Origin: Planctomycetota bacterium
GTDB lineage: Bacteria > Planctomycetota > E44-bin39
Direction: 5' to 3'
Length of the DNA stretch: 49,606 nt
NCBI GenBank assembly: GCA_004376375.1
Contig: SOJX01000046.1
Span: forward strand, 1 to 49,606
This document shows, piece by piece, positions 24,236 through 30,172 of this stretch; the stretch's first letter is position 1, and each line of letters starts with the position of its first letter. Under the pieces are notes generated by a model, which searched no databases, had not been told where the DNA came from, and saw only the letters and a program-made list of their open reading frames with translations. The position numbers and the translations under genes were made by a program.

Positions 24236-25987
24236 ATGAAGCCAAAACACGCCCTTTATTCCATCTTCCTGATCCTGCTTTTCTTCGGACTGGTAATATT
24301 CTGCTACGCGGTCAGGAAACCTGTAATCCGCGGGTATCGGCTGAATCAGACGCATTCGGAATACAGAGAAACCCGGATGAAAGGTTTTCGAGCTTTAATC
24401 AACGGCGGCAAACTTGATCTTGAAGCGGCAAACCGTCGGCTGCTTGAAATCGAAAATACTGAAAAAGACATCGACCGCATAAAGCTCGCGACCTCGGTCC
24501 TCGGCGGGCAGCGCGAGCCTAATAACGCGTATCTCGCCATAATCCATGGCTCAAAAGACGATAAACACCTCTGGCCGATGTTCGACCTCGTCGAGTGGTG
24601 GGCTGATTCGGAAAAATTCGGAGGCATACCCGACCACGACGTACTGCGAAAAGCAGGCGTGCTCAATCGCTGGCAGCGGGCCTCCTGCGCGACAATGTTC
24701 GGATGCAGGCGCCTGGCGGCATTCAACCCCGACAACTGGTGCGGCACAATATGTTTTCCGGAGGAGAACTTTGCCGCAAATGTCTTCAATGATATGGGCA
24801 ACGCAGCAGAACCGTACTTTATCAACAAGCTTACCGCGCCTGATGCAGAAGCAGCACAGCTTGCCGCATGGGAGCTTTATACGTACGATTGCCCGGGCGC
24901 AAACGCTGCAATGCTCAAGGCCCTGACATCGACGCCTTCGCCATATACGCTTGTTGAAATACTTTTCAGGCTCAACGCCGACATTCGGGTTCTTGAAGAA
25001 CCGTTTATGGAACTTCTGGATTCCGCGGTCACAGACGAGCAGCTTTCAGCAGGCGCATACGCAATGGAACTGATAAAGAACCGGGACGTGGCGCCGCGCA
25101 TCGCGAAGCTTCTCTCCCACCAGTCGAAACCGGTCCGCACGTCCGCCGCATCATATTTCTGTCGTATCAAATATCCCGCTGCCGCGCAGGCGTTAAAGAA
25201 TATGCTCAAAATGAGCGAAACCTGCTCGGAAGAATTCTGTTCTTCAGCCACCGCTCTGGGATTTATCGAACCCGAATACGTGGTAAAGGTCTGCGGCCCT
25301 TTCCTGCTTGGCTCTGACTATATGACCCGAATACACATGACGTATAATCTGGCGGATTTTCCCAACGCGGTCGCAATGCCGCTACTATTGGATCTCGTCA
25401 ATTCGCTCAAGCCCGTAGATATCGAAACCGATAATTCCGTCGAAGCGGACAACATTGACTCCTCTTGGAACGATGCTCAAAGGGTCTTCGACATCCTTCG
25501 CAGCGAATGCTGGTGGCTCGGACAGCAGGAAAACCTTGAAGGACACCTCGAGGATTGTGATACGGAAGATGAAGAGGATATTTCCCCGATAGAATGGCAG
25601 CTCAGTTTCCGCAGGGAACTAAACGAATGGTGGGAGAAGAACAGGCGGAAAACAGACGACGATCTCCGCCGTGAAGCCGTTATGAAAGCTGTTGAGCTTT
25701 CAAAACAGCTCGTCAAGTACAGTAAAGAAGAATCATGTTACATTTTCTGGAGGTTCCATCCCCTCCCAATCTCTGAAGATATGGACCCCGACTCCGTCAG
25801 CGAAGAGGAAATAACGCACAACCTCGACAGGTTCAAAAAGTATATTCTCAGGGAATGGCCGAATTTGAAATTCCGTACGCGAAGAGAAGATGACGACAAA
25901 ATCCTGAGAACCTACCACCCCGGCACGTTCAGGTGGGAGAAGCTGCCGGGGGGAAAAACGGAAAAGGGTGAAAATTCGCGGGAGTGA
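24236..25987 (+). CDS. membrane-anchored HEAT-repeat protein
   Basis: I choose ATG 24236 because the promoter places the mRNA start after the in-frame ATG at 24203. The 583-residue product begins MKPKHALYSIFLILLFF, an uncleaved N-terminal membrane anchor (about 6-28). The body is a string of alpha-helical repeats with HEAT-like phrases (e.g. HQSKPVRTSAASYFCRIKYPAAAQALKNML, seen as VRTSAASYF ... AAQALKNML). It then carries an acidic stretch (EDCDTEDEEDISPIEWQ) and the phrase FRRELNEWWEKNRRKTDDDLRREA, which recurs in variant form in other HEAT proteins here. The function is unknown; a periplasmic scaffold is plausible. Confidence 0.75.
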   Translation: MKPKHALYSIFLILLFFGLVIFCYAVRKPVIRGYRLNQTHSEYRETRMKGFRALINGGKLDLEAANRRLLEIENTEKDIDRIKLATSVLGGQREPNNAYLAIIHGSKDDKHLWPMFDLVEWWADSEKFGGIPDHDVLRKAGVLNRWQRASCATMFGCRRLAAFNPDNWCGTICFPEENFAANVFNDMGNAAEPYFINKLTAPDAEAAQLAAWELYTYDCPGANAAMLKALTSTPSPYTLVEILFRLNADIRVLEEPFMELLDSAVTDEQLSAGAYAMELIKNRDVAPRIAKLLSHQSKPVRTSAASYFCRIKYPAAAQALKNMLKMSETCSEEFCSSATALGFIEPEYVVKVCGPFLLGSDYMTRIHMTYNLADFPNAVAMPLLLDLVNSLKPVDIETDNSVEADNIDSSWNDAQRVFDILRSECWWLGQQENLEGHLEDCDTEDEEDISPIEWQLSFRRELNEWWEKNRRKTDDDLRREAVMKAVELSKQLVKYSKEESCYIFWRFHPLPISEDMDPDSVSEEEITHNLDRFKKYILREWPNLKFRTRREDDDKILRTYHPGTFRWEKLPGGKTEKGENSRE

Positions 25988-26009
25988 AACGAGCGGGCAG
26001 GCAACGCAT

Positions 26010-26081
26010 GTTAGCGGCCGCGCTTGCGCGGCGTTGATTAAATATAATTAATATCAACGCGCCGCAAGCGGCGCCGCTAAC
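26010..26081. repeat. REPIN: two inverted GTTAGC-family REP units
   Basis: The left unit starts GTTAGCGGCCGCGCTTGC at 26010 and ends GCGTTGAT. The right unit is its near-exact reverse complement, ending GCGCCGCTAAC at 26081. About 13 bp of A+T-rich sequence separate them. The right unit abuts the TAG stop of dnaJ, and the left one begins 22 bp after the stop of the HEAT gene. Confidence 0.9.
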
Positions 26082-27070
26082 TATTTGTTTTCCCACTTTT
26101 CGCGCAACTGCTCGTACAACTTTTTTTCTTCGTCGGAAAGGTCGGTGGGGATAACAAGCTGGATTTTTACGAACTGGTCGCCGCGATCGGTCTTGTTTTT
26201 CTTCAGACCCTTGCCTTTGAGGCGCAGTTTCTGGCCGCTTTTGACGCCGGCGGGCACGGTCATCTGGACGGGGCCGTCGAGCGTGGGAACCTCGATTTCA
26301 CCACCGAGAGCGCCGTGCCATGGATAGACCGGCACGTCGCACTCGACGTCGTAACCGTCCGCGCGGAACCTCGAACCGGCCGCCTGCGAAATCTTAATCA
26401 GAAGGTCGCCCGAAGGTCCGCCCATCCCCGGCTCGCCCTGACCGGAGAGCCGCATCTTGCCGCCGAACTTGAGGCCGGGCGGGATCTCCATTTCGATATC
26501 GCGCGGCTGCGGCGGCTGTCCCGGCGCCTGCATCGTAAGGGATACGCGGCGCGCGCCTCCGTGGTACAACTCCTCGACGGTAAGCGGCATCTCGGTCTGT
26601 ACATCGCGGCCCTTCATCCCCGTGGTGCCGGGCTGGCCCTGCCCGAAACCGCCTGCGCGTCCGGCGAACGGGCTCGAAAACCCGCCGCCTCCGAACGGGC
26701 TTCCTCCGCGGCGGCCGCCGCCGCCGAAAAGCATTTCGAAGAAGTCGGAGAACCCGCCCAGGCCGCCGAGGTCGCCGATGTCGCCCGAGAACTGGAAGCC
26801 CTCGAACCCGGGCGGGGGCTCGAACGTGGCGCCGTGCTTCCAGTCCGCACCGAGCGTGTCGTAGCGTTTTCGTTTTGCCGGGTTGGAGAGGACTTCGAAG
26901 GCTTCGTTAATCTCGGTGAATTTCTCTTCAGCCTTTTTCTGGTCGTCGCCCTTGTGCTTGTCGGGATGCCACTTGAGCGCAAGTTTTTTATAAGCCTTAC
27001 GGATGTCTTTTTCCGACGCGTCGCGGAGTACGCTGAGAATGTTGTAATAGTCTTTATACTTCAACGCCAT
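26081..27070 (-). CDS. DnaJ-type co-chaperone, CbpA-like (no zinc finger)
   Basis: A 329-residue class II J-protein that stimulates the ATPase of DnaK-type chaperones. The J domain (about 4-70) has the HPD motif in LKWHPDKHKGDD. A Gly/Phe-rich region follows (about 85-155, GGFSDFFEMLFGGGGRRGG), then two C-terminal beta domains (e.g. ALGGEIEVPTLDGP). The CxxCxGxG zinc-binding repeats of DnaJ are absent, which makes it CbpA/DnaJ2-like. The start is ATG 27070; a longer frame from 27106 reads array sequence. The ribosome binding site is poor, perhaps because a repeat array occupies 27078-27186. Co-transcription with the DUF2062 gene is likely. Confidence 0.9.
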   Translation of the reverse strand: MALKYKDYYNILSVLRDASEKDIRKAYKKLALKWHPDKHKGDDQKKAEEKFTEINEAFEVLSNPAKRKRYDTLGADWKHGATFEPPPGFEGFQFSGDIGDLGGLGGFSDFFEMLFGGGGRRGGSPFGGGGFSSPFAGRAGGFGQGQPGTTGMKGRDVQTEMPLTVEELYHGGARRVSLTMQAPGQPPQPRDIEMEIPPGLKFGGKMRLSGQGEPGMGGPSGDLLIKISQAAGSRFRADGYDVECDVPVYPWHGALGGEIEVPTLDGPVQMTVPAGVKSGQKLRLKGKGLKKNKTDRGDQFVKIQLVIPTDLSDEEKKLYEQLREKWENK

Positions 27071-27077
27071 GGTCTCG

Positions 27078-27186
27078 ATGGAAGGGACAAGGTAACAAGT
27101 CGACAAGGCAACAAGGTCATTTTCTTATTCCTTGTTTCCTTGTTTCCTTATTCCCTTGTTCCCTTGCTTCCTTGTTTCCTTATTTC
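27078..27186. repeat. CCTTGTTTCC word array at the end of the DUF2062 gene
   Basis: AAGGTAACAAGTCGACAAGG words (27090-27115) face TCCTTGTTTCCTTGTTTCC words (27130-27186). The same word family occurs at 12357-12662 and 15310-15346. The last ~12 codons and the stop of the DUF2062 gene are array sequence. Confidence 0.8.
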
Positions 27187-28086
27187 CTCGGGCAGGTCGG
27201 GTACCGCTTTTTCCGACGGCTCGGCCTCTTCGGGTTTTTCGGTCCAGATCCCCGCCTTCTTCCGCTCTTTGAATTCAGCAATATAATCCAGGCATATCGA
27301 CGCCAGCTCGCGCTCTTCGGGCGACTTGTCTTTCAGCATCCTGGTTTTCAGCTCGGGGGCAAGGTGCGCAACCTGTGTCGAAAGATAAGCGAGCAGGTTT
27401 ATAAGGTATCTCTTATATCCGCGGCCGCACTGGACGCATCGTTCGCGGAAAAGAAATATTGTATACTTCATGTCGTCCCAGGTGTAATGCTTTTTCAGGA
27501 AATCCGTGGCGACCCTGTCCATTGACGCGCAGACGCAGCCGTTTTCGGGCGTGGCGATGGCGCCTTCGAGCGCACTGTAATACAGCTTGCTCTTGCGCTT
27601 GCGGGAGCGGACGATTCCGCGGTACGTTATGCGGTAGAGGATAATGCCGAGTACCGCGCCTATAATGAAACCGCCGAGCAGCATGGCGATAAAGACCGGG
27701 GCCCCGAGCTCGAAACACCTCGAGAAGAACTCAAGAAACGTCGCCACCGTCCCGATCGTGGGGTCGATTGCGAAGAGGCCCGTTATGTCGGTCCACCTGA
27801 CATAGCCCCAATCCGCGAAAATATTCAGCACCCACGCGCCCAGGAAATAGTTTATCGGATAAATGAAAAACATGGTGATGGGGTTCGTTATCCACACCAT
27901 CAGTATTCCCGCGATGCGGTTCGCATGCAGAAACGTGTTCACGACGGCGGCGATTATCATCTGGAAGCCCATGGTCGGCGTAAGGGCGACGAACATGCCG
28001 AGCCCGACTCCGCGGGCGATTCGCGCGGGCGTGTCGTGAATCTCCAGGAACTGGATTACTAATTTTTCATAAAGCCATTTCTTCAC
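27148..28086 (-). CDS. DUF2062 membrane protein with C-terminal cytosolic extension
   Basis: A 312-residue protein. Residues 1-175 match the DUF2062 family: an amphipathic start, then GVGLGMFVALTPTMGFQ and ITNPITMFFIYPINYFLGAW, with four membrane segments. After these is a basic segment (SRKRKSK) and a soluble part with four Cys (ENGCVCAS and RERCVQCGRG), which could bind a metal. The final residues (EEIRKQGSKGTRE) come from the CCTTGTTTCC array, so the original C-terminus may be lost. GTG 28086 start; promoter at 28132. DUF2062 proteins have no settled function; some are linked to glycolipid or polysaccharide genes, and a glycosyltransferase is divergent here. Confidence 0.82.
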   Translation of the reverse strand: MKKWLYEKLVIQFLEIHDTPARIARGVGLGMFVALTPTMGFQMIIAAVVNTFLHANRIAGILMVWITNPITMFFIYPINYFLGAWVLNIFADWGYVRWTDITGLFAIDPTIGTVATFLEFFSRCFELGAPVFIAMLLGGFIIGAVLGIILYRITYRGIVRSRKRKSKLYYSALEGAIATPENGCVCASMDRVATDFLKKHYTWDDMKYTIFLFRERCVQCGRGYKRYLINLLAYLSTQVAHLAPELKTRMLKDKSPEERELASICLDYIAEFKERKKAGIWTEKPEEAEPSEKAVPDLPEEIRKQGSKGTRE

Positions 28087-28131
28087 GGCCGGTCTGCCCT
28101 TATGCGGCGGTTAAAGCGGTCAGGCCTCGCC

Positions 28132-28159
28132 ATTATACAAAAGCCGCCGGTAAAGTCAA
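28132..28159 (-). promoter_or_regulatory. promoter of the DUF2062-dnaJ unit
   Basis: Minus strand: TTGACT (28154-28159), 16 bp, TATAAT (28132-28137). Its -35 is only 19 bp from the -35 of the divergent glycosyltransferase promoter, so the two may share control. Confidence 0.75.
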
Positions 28160-28178
28160 GCGGCAGGCGTTTGCGCAC

Positions 28179-28207
28179 TTGACGCGGGGGGCCGCTGCCT
28201 GTAACAT
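28179..28207 (+). promoter_or_regulatory. promoter of the glycosyltransferase gene
   Basis: TTGACG (28179-28184), 17 bp, TAACAT (28202-28207). The predicted start of transcription (about 28214-28215) coincides with the GTG start codon. Confidence 0.55.
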
Positions 28208-28214
28208 CTCTACC

Positions 28215-29351
28215 GTGACGAACGATTACGGTAAACTCAGGATTCATTACGTGGGGCAGCTGAAATCGTCGGCCTCGTGGGCGCACGTGGGCCGCGAGAT
28301 GGTGCTTGCGCTCGACAGACTCGGTTGCGATATCTCAGCCTCCAGTGCGCGGGGTTACCATCACGCTCCCCACTTCCCGCTCCCGCCGCGAATTATAGAA
28401 ATTTTCGAAAAAGAGCCGCACGACGACATCATCCTCACGTTTTCCTTTCCGCCCAATTACCCGAACCTGCGGGGCAGGCTCAAGGCCGGGATTCTCGTTT
28501 ACGAGTCGACGAAGGTGCCGCAGAACTGGGTCGACGCCATTAACTCGCACATGGACCTGCTGCTCGTGCCGAGCAGCTATACCCGCTACATAATGGTCGA
28601 AAGCGGCGTGAGGGAAGAGCTGGCCGCGGTAGTCCCGCACGGATACGACCCTAACCTGTTTCACGAAAACGCAGAACCGGGGCCGCGGCTCGCCGGTGGG
28701 AAGTATACTTTTCTATCGCTCGCGGTCCCGCACAGGCGCAAGGGAATCGAGCTGCTTCTCAAGGCGTTCACCCTGGAGTTCGGCCGCGGCGAGCCCGCCG
28801 CGCTCGTTATCCATTCCACTTATGCGCCGAAGCCGGGGAACGAGAAAATCTGGGAGACGACCGACACCCGGACACTTGCGTACAAGGTGCGGCAGAAATA
28901 CAGCGGCCCGTCCACGATAATAGCGGAGACGGGCGTAATTCCGATAGAGGACGTCCCGTCGTACATCGGCGCGTGCGACTGCTACGTGCAGCCGTCGATG
29001 TCGGAAGGCTTCGGCATGGCGATTCTGGAGGCAATGGCCCTCGCAAAACCGGTCATAGCCACCGGCTGGAGCGGGCACATGGACTTCTGCAACAAGGACA
29101 ATTCCTATCTCATCGATTATGATATTATAAGGGCGCGGGAAATCCAGTACGACAACGACGATCCCGAAGCGCTCATCGCGTCGCCGCGGCTCGACAGCCT
29201 CAGAAAGATCATGCGCCACGTTTTCGAAAACCGTGAAGAGGCGAAGGAGCGCGGCAGAATCGCCGCCGAGAGCATACGCCACCTGACGTGGGACAACGCC
29301 GCGAAAACGCTTGCAGATATGTTAATGAAACTGCGGGAAGAAAAGGGATAA
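28215..29351 (+). CDS. GT4-family glycosyltransferase
   Basis: A 378-residue GT-B enzyme that would move a sugar from a nucleotide sugar to an acceptor in the cytosol. The C-terminal half has the GT4 donor-site phrase SMSEGFGMAILEAMALAKPVIAT (the E-x7-E motif in EGFGMAILE), preceded by YIGACDCYVQPS. The N-terminal half has KLRIHYVGQLKSSASWAHVGRE and LVPSSYTRYIMVESGV. The in-frame TTG at 28179 is the -35 box, so I use GTG 28215, which has no Shine-Dalgarno and lies at the predicted transcript start. The acceptor is unknown. It is followed three bases later by the 29355 gene. Confidence 0.85.
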   Translation: MTNDYGKLRIHYVGQLKSSASWAHVGREMVLALDRLGCDISASSARGYHHAPHFPLPPRIIEIFEKEPHDDIILTFSFPPNYPNLRGRLKAGILVYESTKVPQNWVDAINSHMDLLLVPSSYTRYIMVESGVREELAAVVPHGYDPNLFHENAEPGPRLAGGKYTFLSLAVPHRRKGIELLLKAFTLEFGRGEPAALVIHSTYAPKPGNEKIWETTDTRTLAYKVRQKYSGPSTIIAETGVIPIEDVPSYIGACDCYVQPSMSEGFGMAILEAMALAKPVIATGWSGHMDFCNKDNSYLIDYDIIRAREIQYDNDDPEALIASPRLDSLRKIMRHVFENREEAKERGRIAAESIRHLTWDNAAKTLADMLMKLREEKG

Positions 29352-29354
29352 CCT

Positions 29355-29915
29355 GTGGAAAATACCGACCCGATCGAGCGGGCGCTCGAGAAAAGCGTAA
29401 TCAACAGGCGGCATGTCGGTTTCCTGAACCTGCTTTCGATTGACGACCAGTTCACGGTTCTTTCGCGGCTCATCGTGCCGCTGAAGATGAACGCGAACAC
29501 GACGCGCGATGTCGTAAAAATGCTGGACGAGGTTTCGCGGCGCGACGGGGTCTCGATTGATACGCTTCTTTCAACGCCGCCTCTCGCGGACGTTTTTGCC
29601 GGGGATGCAGCCGTCAGGAAACGCCGCGACGATTTTATCCATACGCTTCGCCGCCTGCGATACCCGGAGTTTTCCAGAATCGAAGACGCCTTCAATATAA
29701 TAGTCAATAAGATAAAAGCCGACGGCGGCATAAACATAAAGGCGCCGCGGAATTTCGAGGGAAATAAAATCACCTTCAGCCTGACGGCGAAATCTCCGGG
29801 TGAGCTTGCCGCCCTCCTCGGCCGCCTCCGCGCGGCTGTCGACGCGGGCGATATTGGAAAACTCTTTACACTTCTTTCCGGCGTCATTTCGGAAGAACGG
29901 GACACCGCAGAATAA
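29355..29915 (+). CDS. unrecognised 186-residue protein downstream of the glycosyltransferase
   Basis: GTG start three bases after the glycosyltransferase stop, so surely co-transcribed. The product is soluble and mainly helical, with a central Arg-rich segment (RKRRDDFIHTLRRLRYPEF) and a C-terminal alpha/beta part (INIKAPRNFEGNKITFSL then GELAALLGRLRAA). That last phrase distantly recalls C-terminal parts of ParB-related proteins, but I could not confirm this by reading alone and make no functional call. There is no signal, membrane helix or enzyme motif. Confidence 0.7.
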   Translation: MENTDPIERALEKSVINRRHVGFLNLLSIDDQFTVLSRLIVPLKMNANTTRDVVKMLDEVSRRDGVSIDTLLSTPPLADVFAGDAAVRKRRDDFIHTLRRLRYPEFSRIEDAFNIIVNKIKADGGINIKAPRNFEGNKITFSLTAKSPGELAALLGRLRAAVDAGDIGKLFTLLSGVISEERDTAE

Positions 29916-29922
29916 GATAATA

Positions 29923-30087
29923 CCCGCCGCGGCAAGCGCGGCGGCTTCACGAAGAGTTGCTGATGGCAGTACTCGCATACCATGTCATTTTCGGAGCATT
30001 CCTGTCTGGGCTTGGAGTTTATCGACAATTATTTCGCCGAGTAAATACTGCAATTTATTCGTGAAGCCGTGCCGCTTGCGGCACGGG
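29923..30087. repeat. inverted REP-like palindromes around a possible transposase remnant
   Basis: Left palindrome 29923-29953 (GCCGCGGCAAGCGCGGCGGC, then TTCACGAA) and right palindrome 30058-30087 (TTCGTGAA, then GCCGTGCCGCTTGCGGCACG) face each other over about 104 bp. They share the TTCACGAA tail, unlike the GTTAGC family, so this is a second REP type. Confidence 0.75.
29963..30064 (+). pseudogene. possible N-terminal remnant of a REP-associated (IS200-like) tyrosine transposase
   Basis: A 33-codon frame opens with MAVLAYHVIFGAF. This closely resembles the first residues of the REP-associated transposases I know from Planctomycetota-type genomes (LAYHVIF followed by YGFWLPNDP), after which the resemblance stops. 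The HUH motif and catalytic Tyr are missing, so it cannot be active. Lying between inverted REP-like palindromes, it would fit an internally deleted element. The match is short and from memory, so the call is tentative. Confidence 0.4.
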
Positions 30088-30100
30088 TATGACATTCCGT

Positions 30101-30128
30101 TTGACGGATTCGTTTTTCCAAGTACAAT
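30101..30128 (+). promoter_or_regulatory. promoter of the radical SAM-lipoprotein fusion gene
   Basis: TTGACG (30101-30106), 16 bp, TACAAT (30123-30128), about 45 bp before ATG 30173. Confidence 0.65.
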
Positions 30129-30172
30129 TGATTCAGCGCCACGGTGTTTTCACATAAAAAGGAAACGGTCTA

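Noticed and set aside
29979..30041. Twenty-residue frame MSFSEHSCLGLEFIDNYFAE upstream of the radical SAM gene as a RiPP precursor
   Set aside because: No ribosome binding site, it overlaps the transposase-like remnant in another frame, and it lies upstream of the radical SAM promoter at 30101.
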